DNA from: JAAYAY01 sp964429355
GTDB lineage: Bacteria; Planctomycetota; Planctomycetia; Pirellulales; Thermoguttaceae
NCBI GenBank assembly: GCA_964429355.1
Contig: CAYSCH010000277.1
Span: forward strand, 1-12,916
Direction of reading: 5' to 3'
DNA: 12,916 bases
The notes beneath the pieces were generated by a model, which was not told the origin of the DNA, searched no databases, and saw nothing but the letters and a program-made list of their open reading frames with translations. This document shows positions 1 through 6,861 of this stretch, piece by piece (the stretch's first letter is position 1; each line of letters begins with the position of its first letter). The position numbers and the translations under genes were made by a program.

Positions 1-1213
1 CCGCGATGCCATCGGCCCCCAGGCAAAGGGCCTTGATGAAATCGGCCGGAGTCCGCAATCCGCCGGTGACAATCAGAGTCACGTCGTGCCGGCCGCGCTC
101 GTCCAGGTAGCGGCGAGCCCTCGCCAGGCCGGGAATGGTCGGCACCGAGATGTTGTCGCGGAAGATCAGCGGGGCGGCCCCTGTCGCGCCGCCGCGCCCG
201 TCCAGGATGATGTAGTCGACGCCCGCTTGCAGGGCAAACTCGATATCTGCCTCGATATGCTGTGCCGACATCTTCATCCCGATCGGAATGCCACCCGTCA
301 GATCCCGAATTCGGTCGGCAAACCTGCGGTAGTCTTCCGGGGTCGCCAGATCAGGGAACGTGGGAGGCGAAATCGCCGCCTGTCCCGGAGCGATCTTCCG
401 TACCTGGGCAATCCTGGCCGTGACCTTGGTTCCAGGAAGATGGCCGCCGGTACCTGTCTTGGCAGCCTGCCCTGCCTTGAAATGAAACGCCTGGACCTTG
501 GAGACCACCTCCTCGGAGAAACCAAACCTGGCGGAACCCAGTTCAAAGAGGTAGCGCGAATTGGCTGCCTGCTCTTCCGGCAGCATCCCGCCTTCGCCCG
601 AACATATTCCTGTTCCTGCCAGTTCGGCGCCCTTGGCCAGCGCAGTCTTCGCCTCCTCCGACAAAGCCCCGAAGCTCATATCAGAAACGAGGATCGGGAT
701 CTTCAACCGAAGGGGCCTCTTGGCATTCGGGCCAAGAATAAGCTCGGTGCCCACTTCGGCGCTTTCGGGCGGAGGTCTGGTGGCCAACTGGGCCGGAAGA
801 ATCTGGATGTCGTCCCATGCAGGGAGCGTTGTCCGCGGAACACCCATCGCCCTCACTGGCCCGTGGTGCCCGGTCTTCTCCAAACCGTCGCGAGCCAGAC
901 TATGGATGAACTCAACCGTCGGCTCGATAGGGGTGTTTCTTGCTAAGGGCGGCTGTGTTTTGCTCGTGAGGCCGTTCGTTTCTTCCAGCCGCTCAAGCGA
1001 AACCAGTCGATTCTCGGCGACCGCTACCTCGCCGACCACCCCAGCCGTCTCGCTTGCTGCGCCGGCGACTGGGTCGTCAATCTCCGGTTCGAACGTGGAT
1101 TTCCCCGCACCACAAACCGGACAGAGCCAGTCACCCGGCAATTCGGACCAGCGAGCGTCCTGGCCACCTTCATCGTAGGTGAAACCACAAACGGGGCATA
1201 CGTACCTTGCCAT
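1..1213 (-). CDS. Rubredoxin-glutamate synthase FMN-domain fusion protein (5' part; runs off the left edge)
   Basis: About 404 codons are visible, open through base 1, so the C-terminus is missing. Residues 1-40 are a rubredoxin: C6-P-V-C9-G and C31-P-V-C34-G, with W29 before the second pair. The loop between the pairs is shorter than in standalone rubredoxins. After a linker of about 50 residues, a glutamate synthase large-subunit FMN domain begins, with DMSFGALSEEAK near 180, GEGGMLPEE near 207, TGTGGHLPGTKV near 255, AISPPTFPD and DGRGGATGAAP. No glutaminase domain is present, as in archaeal-type GltB proteins. The family normally passes electrons to FMN for glutamate formation or related redox chemistry. 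The fused rubredoxin suggests a built-in electron donor (inference). The ATG at 1213 has GGGTGA five bases upstream and the first Cys pair starts at residue 6. An in-frame GTG two codons earlier is possible. It lies downstream of perR on the same strand with its own promoter. The true substrate is unknown. Confidence 0.88.
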   Translation of the reverse strand, partial: MARYVCPVCGFTYDEGGQDARWSELPGDWLCPVCGAGKSTFEPEIDDPVAGAASETAGVVGEVAVAENRLVSLERLEETNGLTSKTQPPLARNTPIEPTVEFIHSLARDGLEKTGHHGPVRAMGVPRTTLPAWDDIQILPAQLATRPPPESAEVGTELILGPNAKRPLRLKIPILVSDMSFGALSEEAKTALAKGAELAGTGICSGEGGMLPEEQAANSRYLFELGSARFGFSEEVVSKVQAFHFKAGQAAKTGTGGHLPGTKVTARIAQVRKIAPGQAAISPPTFPDLATPEDYRRFADRIRDLTGGIPIGMKMSAQHIEADIEFALQAGVDYIILDGRGGATGAAPLIFRDNISVPTIPGLARARRYLDERGRHDVTLIVTGGLRTPADFIKALCLGADGIA

Positions 1214-1324
1214 TCTTGTCACCCATTCGCTCCAGACTTCGAATCGTGACTTTCCGGCTGTTGCTTCCGGATTTGTACCGGCGCCGGCCAGGAAGCTATA
1301 CCATGGGATCCCTTATGAAGTAGA

Positions 1325-1339
1325 TGACAATTTATGTCA
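1325..1339. promoter_or_regulatory. Candidate PerR/Fur-like operator
   Basis: The 15-bp site is TGACA-ATTTA-TGTCA, with perfect 5-bp arms. It has the length of the classical Fur/PerR 7-1-7 box (TGATAATNATTATCA) and matches it at 10 of the 14 defined positions. It overlaps the -10 of the rubredoxin-GltB promoter, where a repressor would block transcription. The regulator gene next door is PerR-like, so PerR is the natural candidate (inference). Confidence 0.5.
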
Positions 1340-1357
1340 AACAGCCATACGTGTCAA
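1329..1357 (-). promoter_or_regulatory. Promoter of the rubredoxin-GltB fusion gene
   Basis: Read on the minus strand, a perfect -35 TTGACA (1352-1357) is followed after 17 bases by TAAATT (1329-1334), which matches the -10 consensus at 4 of 6 positions. Transcription would start near 1322, giving a leader of about 110 bases. The rest of the spacer between this gene and perR (1214-1593) shows no further gene. A 65-codon ORF at 1391-1588 has no recognisable content. Confidence 0.55.
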
Positions 1358-1593
1358 TAGCGATGAGCTCGGGCTCCGGGCATTGCATCATTACCTTGAT
1401 GATCCAATCACCGATCTATCAGCAGTCAACTTCGAGAGGAAAAAACTTCGGGCACAACATCTTAGAAGACTGGACAGAACATGGGAGTCTCTCATGGCCG
1501 TGAAATGTGCACAATCGGCAATTCGTGGACATACGGCTTCCTGCCATCCTCCTCTACCACTCTCGAAACGCCCTGATTCGGGTCGCAATCCGC

Positions 1594-2040
1594 CTACTTC
1601 TTTTCCCCGTCACGGCATTCCGAACAAATCCCCATGATCTGAACGGACAGTTCACGTATTTCGAATCCGCCGGGCTTTCCCCTCGGCAGCATGATGCTGT
1701 CCAACTCGGCACTCTCCAAGTCGACGATCTTGTTACAACGGATGCAGACCAGGTGATGGTGCCGGCCGATCCGGGCGTCGAACCGCGCCACCGCACCTTG
1801 GTGATGAACTCGGCGGATCAACTCGAGTTTCACGAGCGTATCGAGGACCCGATAAACGGTCCTTCGGGAGATCTGCGGACTGCTGGCTTTGACGGCCTCG
1901 AAGACTTGATCTGCCGTGGGATGATCGCTGCGCTGGAGCAGCACCTCCAGCACCGTCCGCCGCTGATTGGTGAGAGGAATCCCCCTTTCGCGGCAGACTT
2001 CCTGCAGTCTAGCCAGTCGCTTTCCTGTCTGTCCGCTCAT
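1594..2040 (-). CDS. perR: PerR-type Fur-family transcriptional regulator
   Basis: The product is 148 residues, a normal Fur-family length. The N-terminal winged helix (about 8-85) includes the recognition-helix signature SRRTVYRVLDTL at 58-69. The C-terminal dimerisation domain has two CxxC pairs, C99/C102 and C139/C142, which form the structural zinc site. The residues aligning with B. subtilis PerR ligands H37, D85, H91, H93 and D104 are H40, D88, H94, H96 and D107, all with the same offset of 3. The aspartate at the last position is characteristic of peroxide-sensing PerR, where iron-sensing Fur has Glu. It is therefore probably a metal-dependent repressor inactivated by H2O2 (inference from family). 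The ATG at 2040 has no Shine-Dalgarno sequence but lies seven bases after a -10 box, so the mRNA may be leaderless. It sits upstream of the rubredoxin-GltB gene and downstream of the isomerase gene's terminator. Confidence 0.9.
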   Translation of the reverse strand: MSGQTGKRLARLQEVCRERGIPLTNQRRTVLEVLLQRSDHPTADQVFEAVKASSPQISRRTVYRVLDTLVKLELIRRVHHQGAVARFDARIGRHHHLVCIRCNKIVDLESAELDSIMLPRGKPGGFEIRELSVQIMGICSECRDGEKK

Positions 2041-2047
2041 GGACCGG

Positions 2048-2077
2048 ATGTTACGTCAAACCCCCCTCTCATGTCAA
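2048..2077 (-). promoter_or_regulatory. Promoter of perR, probably leaderless
   Basis: On the minus strand, TTGACA (2072-2077) and TAACAT (2048-2053) are separated by 18 bases. Only seven bases separate the -10 from the ATG, so transcription should begin at or next to the start codon. The spacer holds a G6 run and TTTGACGTAA (2051-2060), which closely resembles TTTGACATAA in the rubredoxin-GltB promoter. This may be an autoregulatory half-site (inference). Confidence 0.5.
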
Positions 2078-2129
2078 CCGTCGGCTCCGGGACGCAATCG
2101 GTCAGCCCCGGACATTCACGAGCACACAG

Positions 2130-2178
2130 AAAAAGCGACGCGTAAGCGAAGACTGAAGTTCTCCTCGCTCGCGCGTCG
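2130..2178 (-). terminator. Rho-independent terminator of the isomerase-like gene
   Basis: Outer arms CGACGCG (2136-2142) and CGCGTCG (2172-2178) enclose inner arms AGCGA (2145-2149) and TCGCT (2165-2169). On the minus strand the stem is followed by a run of five T (2130-2134). It lies 65 bases after the isomerase-like stop codon and separates that gene from perR. Confidence 0.7.
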
Positions 2179-2243
2179 AGTTTGAAACCAACAGGATACC
2201 GCAAAATTGGCCCCGCTTCCGGGCCCGCTGCGATACCAGCCTC

Positions 2244-3719
2244 TCACGCATGAATGACCGGATCCCACTCCAGGCCGGGAACCTGGTGCACGTCGTCGGT
2301 CTCTTCATTCACCAACCGGATTCCCATCAGCCGGCAGAAGCGGCGCAGGTCGGCCGTGTGGTCGCCGTAGAACACGACCCGGTGCAGCCCGCAGGACCAG
2401 TTGTCCAGAAACTTCTGCGCAGATGCCACCTTGGTGGTGATCTTCGTGCGGCAACCGCGGTCCACGTCGGGCGTGTCGATGATCTCGCCCGTCGAGTAAA
2501 GGAGCACGTCGTTGCCGATCAGTCGCGACACAGTGACCTTCTCTCCCAACCGCATCCTCACCTGGAGCACGCAGCCCTTGTGATCCTCGAGGTGGTTGCG
2601 GATGATGTAGGGTGCCGCCGCGCCGTCCGGGCCGTCCATCTTCGTGGCCGCCACGCAATGGGCATGAATCACGGTGTTCGTGGCCAGGTCGATCACCGGG
2701 TCGGTCACGAAGCCGGGCTTCCCCACCAGGTTCGAGAACAACAGGTGGGTCATGGTCGACTTCAGGTCCGCCTCGCACACACCGGCCAGCCCCACGTCGT
2801 TCAGGCGGCAGAAACCGAGGCACGGGTAGCCCATGTCATGCTCGATCAGCCCCATACGGAGGCAGTCGATCGTGATTGCCGCGGCACCGGCCCCCTCCAC
2901 CAGCTTGAACAGGGCCAAATCCATCCGCGCCCCTTTGACGATGTCTTCCCTCGGCGGCTCGACAATCTTCTCTGCGCCCCGGATCCACATCTCGGCGTGG
3001 GCCTCGGCCTCCGCCAGCGGGATGGCCTCATAGGCGGCCACGAGCTGCGCCGCCGGTGTGTTGAGGATCTCCGTGCCGAATTTCTCCCGAATCGCATTGA
3101 CGTACTCCGGATCGGGACCCGGCTCGCGGATGCAGAGAATCTTGGCCTCCTGGAGCCGCTGGATGGCCCGGAAGGGCCGGACGGCCGCGACCAGATCGTC
3201 GTAGTTGCTCGTGGGAAACATCTCGATCCGCTTGTCGAGCCGGTGCATCGACGCGATCGTGTGCCACTCATGGCCCGAGTAAGGCATGGCGAAGAACACC
3301 AGCGGCAAGCCCATCTCCAAAAGGTTCGTCAAATATCCCGTCACGCCGCAGTTCAAATGGATCGCCAGGATCCCGCTGACCCCTTTGAACTTCTCCCTGA
3401 GCGGCTCGAGCTGCTCGGCGCCGGTGACGAGGCCCCCCTCGACGAACTCCACATCGGCAAATTGCGGCGCAAGCCGGGCAAACTCCTCCTCATATTTCTT
3501 CACGTCGGCGGCCAGGTCCAGGTCGGGCTTGGGCCAGCCCGAGATCGGACGGGCGAGAAACACCTTCCCAATCCGAATCTTGGATTTCGCTCGAACTGGG
3601 GCAGGCTCTTCGCCGGCCCCAACCATACCCGTCAGCGTCCCCGACCCGATGGCCGCCGCTCCGGCCGACATCACTCCCAGAAACCCCCGCCGCGAAACTC
3701 CCTTGCAGTGCATGCACAT
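2244..3719 (-). CDS. Tat-exported L-fucose isomerase-like protein
   Basis: The product is 491 residues. The N-terminus carries a twin-arginine signal, SRRGFLGVMSAG at 9-20, followed by a hydrophobic Ala/Gly stretch to about 35, so export in folded form is predicted. The body resembles the fucose/arabinose isomerase fold. E316 (in GVCEADL) and D340 (in FVTD) are 24 residues apart, the same spacing as metal ligands E337 and D361 of E. coli FucI. NTVIHAHC (348-355) and the C-terminal LHRVVFYGDHTADL (H446, H454) offer candidate histidine ligands. The family interconverts aldoses and ketoses in the cytoplasm. An exported version may act on another carbohydrate or may only bind sugar (inference). 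The start ATG follows GGGAAAG; M3 is an alternative. The N-terminus MCMHC holds two Cys before the Tat motif, which is unusual. The gene stands alone, divergent from the TolC-like gene. Confidence 0.8.
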   Translation of the reverse strand: MCMHCKGVSRRGFLGVMSAGAAAIGSGTLTGMVGAGEEPAPVRAKSKIRIGKVFLARPISGWPKPDLDLAADVKKYEEEFARLAPQFADVEFVEGGLVTGAEQLEPLREKFKGVSGILAIHLNCGVTGYLTNLLEMGLPLVFFAMPYSGHEWHTIASMHRLDKRIEMFPTSNYDDLVAAVRPFRAIQRLQEAKILCIREPGPDPEYVNAIREKFGTEILNTPAAQLVAAYEAIPLAEAEAHAEMWIRGAEKIVEPPREDIVKGARMDLALFKLVEGAGAAAITIDCLRMGLIEHDMGYPCLGFCRLNDVGLAGVCEADLKSTMTHLLFSNLVGKPGFVTDPVIDLATNTVIHAHCVAATKMDGPDGAAAPYIIRNHLEDHKGCVLQVRMRLGEKVTVSRLIGNDVLLYSTGEIIDTPDVDRGCRTKITTKVASAQKFLDNWSCGLHRVVFYGDHTADLRRFCRLMGIRLVNEETDDVHQVPGLEWDPVIHA

Positions 3720-4177
3720 GGTATTCTTTCCCGGATTGCGTGAAGCGAAACAATCGTTGAGCCGTCCAATCGCTTCTTAGAATAAGCTCCCCCCACCCCC
3801 CGCGAAAGCCTTTGCCTGAAATGGCACGATCGGTGCCGATCGCGGACCGTGATCCACTTCCGGACGGGCGGAGCCTGGCGAACTGGGGTTGGTCTGGTGG
3901 CTCGCTCACTGCCCATCTCCACGCTCCCTGCCGCCCGATGCGAGGGCTGACGTCATCACTATGGCGATTCTGGGTGGTATACGATGTTCTGGGTAACTTT
4001 TCTGGTTACTCGGATTGCGGAGAATTACGAAAGTTTGCCGATTAGGCTGCCGATACCACTTCTGCCGATTGTCAGGACTCTGGGCACGCGCATGGTATGC
4101 ACTCGGTCCTCATCCGGGGGGAGACGGCACAGCAGTTCGTATGTGTTAGCGGCAACCTGTAGCAGGAACGCGACCCT
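3720..4177. other. Divergent intergenic region with several palindromes
   Basis: These 458 bases separate the isomerase-like gene from the TolC-like gene and contain no convincing ORF. They hold C6-A-C6 at 3789-3801 (a G-rich tract on the minus strand), CGATCGG-TG-CCGATCG at 3827-3842, TGACGTCA at 3948-3955, GTAAC/GTTAC arms at 3993-3997 and 4005-4009, and three direct copies of TGCCGAT at 4036, 4048 and 4063. I could not assign a clear sigma-70 promoter for either gene. Regulation from this region is an inference. Confidence 0.5.
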
Positions 4178-6571
4178 ATGATTCGGCAGCTCCCTCAGAT
4201 TGGTGGACTCCTGGCTGGCATGGCGCTGGTCGTCTTGCTCGTCGGCTGCAATCCTCAGCAACCGTTCTTCATCAACGAAGACGGCGACATGTCGCACTGG
4301 ATTGGCCAAGCCACGGAGATCGAATATCCCGACCTGGAGCAGTGCAGCCTCGACGAGGTCCAGGGGGCGATGGCGCCGGCTACGGTGATGAACTTCGAGT
4401 CGTTCAAGATCACCGACATTACCCTCGAAGAAGCGGTTCGTTACGCTCTGGAAAACGCGAAAGTGATGCGAAATCTGGGCGGGGTCGCCTTTGGATCGGG
4501 GGGAACGCAGGGAACTCCAGGGGCGCTGCTCTCGAACCCTGATGGGGCTATTACCACCTACGCCCCGGCGATTACTGAATCGGATCCTCGCTACGGTACG
4601 GAGGCGGCCTTGTCGGCCTTCGACACCGAGTTTACGACGAGCATGTTCTGGGAGAAGAACGACACTCCCCAGAACGTGACCTCAACGGTGCGCTCGTTCC
4701 GTCCAGACGTCTTCGCGCAAGACCTGGGAACATTCCAGGCCCGATTGCAGAAGACCGCGGCCACGGGCGGCACTTTTTCGTTGGGCCACAACGTGAACTA
4801 CGAGTGGAACAACGCAACCGCGTCGCGCAAGTGGGCAAGCGACTACGCCGTCAACCTCGAAGCCCAGTTCCGGCAACCTTTGATGCAGGGGGCCGGCGTG
4901 CAATTCAACCGTATTGCCGGCCTCGGCGCCATTCCCGGCTTCAACAACGGTATCATGATTGCCCGTATCCGCACCGACATCGCCCTGACCGAGTTTGAAT
5001 CGGGTGTTCGGGCCCTGGTCAACGACGTGGAGACCGCCTATTGGAATCTGCACTTTTCCTACCGCCGCCTGGATACGGCTATTGCCGGACGAGACAGCAC
5101 CCTGCGGGCCTGGCAGGTGATCTATGCCAAACGAATGGCCAATGCAGAAGGCGGCACGATCCAGAGCGAATCGCAGGCGAGAAACCAGTACTGGGCCTTC
5201 GAGGCGATCGTTCAACAATCGCAGTCCAGCCTGTTTGCCGCCGAAAACGCGCTCCGTTACGTCATGGGCCTGGCACCGACGGACGGCCGCCTCTTCCGCC
5301 CGTCGGAGGAACCCACTCGCGCCTTCGCCCAATTTGACTGGTACGAGGTTCTTGGCGAAGGCCTCGCGAGGAGTCTTGAACTGCGGCGCCAGAAATGGGT
5401 GATCAAACAACGGGAACTCGAATTGATCTCGTCGAAAAACTACCTCCTGCCTCGCCTGGATGCCGTCGGCCTCTATCGTTGGCTTGGCCTGGGCGACACC
5501 CTGATCGCCGGCAGCAATACCGTCGATGCCGACGGTGTGATCACCAACGGCTACGGTTCCATGACCGGCGGCGACTTCCAGGAATGGCAGATTGGCCTGG
5601 AGATGTCGATGCCCCTCGGGTTCCGCAAGGAAATGGCCGGCGTCCGGCAGGCAGAGCTTATCCTGGCACGCGACCGAGCGGTCCTGCAAGAGCAGGAGTT
5701 GGAGTTGACGCACCAGCTTTCCAGCGCCTTACGCGACCTCGCTCTACATTACACCCTCACCAAAACGAACCTCGACCGCATGTTCGCCGCACGCGACGAA
5801 GTCGACGGACGCCGTGCGGTCTGGGTGGCCGGTGTCGACAAGCAGATCGAAGGCGACACGATCAACCTCTACCTCAACTCCCTCCAGCGACTGGCCGACG
5901 CGGAAAACGAGTATTTCAACTCGCTCAAGGATTACAACCTGGCGATCATGAACATCCACTACCGGAAGGGATCACTTTTGGAATACAACGGCGTCCACCT
6001 GGCCGAAGGACCCTGGGTCGACAAGGCCCAATTCGACGCCGTCCGTCGTGCCCGGGCTCGCGATGCCAGCTACTATCTCGACTACGGCTTTACCCGCCCG
6101 GGGGTCATCAGCCGCGGCAGCTACCAGCAGCACGCGAACCAGCCTGAGACGATCTTCGAAAGCGGAACGACCTCCACCCCCGACATGGAACTGATCCCCA
6201 CCCCCGATCCCCAGCCCTCGAAACAAACTGCGGATCCGGCCTACAAGGAAACTCGCATCCCCTCGCTGCGAATTCCTCGCCTGAGCCTGGCAAGCCCCAA
6301 GACGCCAGCCGTGGCGACCGCCGCCAAGTTCGATATTGCCGAGCACTTCGATGTTCTCGGCGCCGGCGGCGAGGCCGTGAGCGAGCAGGCAGCTCCCGAG
6401 CTTCAGCAGGCCAGTTACACGGACTCAAGCGACTCGACGGTGCTCAACTTCGCCCCTCCCAAACTGATTGCGAACCAGCCTGCCGTGGTGGAGAAGAAGA
6501 GTGTCCCGGTTGTGAGCCCGTCGCCCGCGTCAACCGATGAGGCCTCGGGCTGGACCAAGGCGAAACGCTGA
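4178..6571 (+). CDS. TolC-family outer-membrane efflux lipoprotein with a long C-terminal tail
   Basis: The product is 797 residues. A hydrophobic signal ends in a lipobox L-V-G-C with C24 as the predicted lipidated residue. A TolC/OEP core follows at about 80-605. It shows the first-repeat start ITLEEAVRYALENA at 81, the long helical segment VNDVETAYWNLHFSYRRLD near 281, a second helical half near 485-595, and YRKGSLLEYNGV at 595-606, the usual end of the core in related proteins. Such proteins form trimeric outer-membrane channels for efflux or type I secretion. Residues from about 607 to 797 are an extra Pro/Ser/Thr/Ala-rich, probably disordered tail. Typical TolC proteins are about 450-500 residues, so this one is long at both ends. 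AGGA lies 11 bases before the ATG. No adaptor or pump gene is adjacent, so the transport partner is unknown. Confidence 0.85.
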   Translation: MIRQLPQIGGLLAGMALVVLLVGCNPQQPFFINEDGDMSHWIGQATEIEYPDLEQCSLDEVQGAMAPATVMNFESFKITDITLEEAVRYALENAKVMRNLGGVAFGSGGTQGTPGALLSNPDGAITTYAPAITESDPRYGTEAALSAFDTEFTTSMFWEKNDTPQNVTSTVRSFRPDVFAQDLGTFQARLQKTAATGGTFSLGHNVNYEWNNATASRKWASDYAVNLEAQFRQPLMQGAGVQFNRIAGLGAIPGFNNGIMIARIRTDIALTEFESGVRALVNDVETAYWNLHFSYRRLDTAIAGRDSTLRAWQVIYAKRMANAEGGTIQSESQARNQYWAFEAIVQQSQSSLFAAENALRYVMGLAPTDGRLFRPSEEPTRAFAQFDWYEVLGEGLARSLELRRQKWVIKQRELELISSKNYLLPRLDAVGLYRWLGLGDTLIAGSNTVDADGVITNGYGSMTGGDFQEWQIGLEMSMPLGFRKEMAGVRQAELILARDRAVLQEQELELTHQLSSALRDLALHYTLTKTNLDRMFAARDEVDGRRAVWVAGVDKQIEGDTINLYLNSLQRLADAENEYFNSLKDYNLAIMNIHYRKGSLLEYNGVHLAEGPWVDKAQFDAVRRARARDASYYLDYGFTRPGVISRGSYQQHANQPETIFESGTTSTPDMELIPTPDPQPSKQTADPAYKETRIPSLRIPRLSLASPKTPAVATAAKFDIAEHFDVLGAGGEAVSEQAAPELQQASYTDSSDSTVLNFAPPKLIANQPAVVEKKSVPVVSPSPASTDEASGWTKAKR

Positions 6572-6654
6572 TTCTGTCCATCAGACTCAAGTCACTGCTA
6601 CGGAATCGTTTAACGCCCGGCCGAAGGCCCGGCTCCAAGACATACGGGGGCGAG

Positions 6655-6695
6655 AGAAGGGAAGGCAACGCCCTGGGGCGGCAGCCTTCCCTTCT
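6655..6695. terminator. Nested hairpin after the TolC-like gene
   Basis: Perfect 12-bp arms AGAAGGGAAGGC (6655-6666) and GCCTTCCCTTCT (6684-6695) enclose a second stem CGCCC (6669-6673) / GGGCG (6676-6680). It lies 83 bases beyond the TolC-like stop. There is no U-tract on either strand, so intrinsic termination is not certain. It could block transcription from both directions or stabilise the mRNA 3' end. Confidence 0.55.
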
Positions 6696-6711
6696 GCATT
6701 GGTTGACGCTT

Positions 6712-6731
6712 ACGTGAATAGACGTGAATAG
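6712..6731. repeat. Tandem 10-bp duplication
   Basis: The unit ACGTGAATAG occurs twice in direct succession (6712-6721 and 6722-6731). The second copy supplies the GTG that could start the small ORF at 6724. The first copy gives an in-frame TGA just upstream. Confidence 0.85.
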
Positions 6732-6843
6732 CGAGTTCGCCAAGAAGATCGCGGCCAAGAATCATTTCCTGTGTTCGGTACTTGAGAAGGACAAACTGTT
6801 TGTCGCAGGTGCAGCCGATGACCTGGAACGAATTGCTGGCTAA
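6724..6843 (+). CDS. Possible small ORF, 39 residues, unrecognised
   Basis: A GTG start is followed by 38 sense codons and TAA. The product contains FAKKIAAKNHFLCSVLEKDK and then LFVAGAADDLERIAG. It looks amphipathic and protein-like rather than random. I recognise no family. No Shine-Dalgarno sequence is visible. The ORF lies after the nested hairpin and ends 18 bases before the convergent LolA-like gene's stop. It could be a small protein, a remnant of a longer gene, or chance. Confidence 0.25.
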   Translation: MNSEFAKKIAAKNHFLCSVLEKDKLFVAGAADDLERIAG

Positions 6844-6861
6844 CCAATGGTAGAGTCCAGG

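Noticed and set aside
1391..1588. 65-codon minus-strand ORF between perR and the rubredoxin-GltB gene
   Set aside because: No ribosome site and no recognisable content, and it overlaps the promoter-proximal spacer.
2250..3743. 497-codon plus-strand open frame opposite the isomerase-like gene
   Set aside because: The minus strand has a Tat signal, family motifs and a terminator. The plus product is low-complexity His/Arg/Val-rich sequence.
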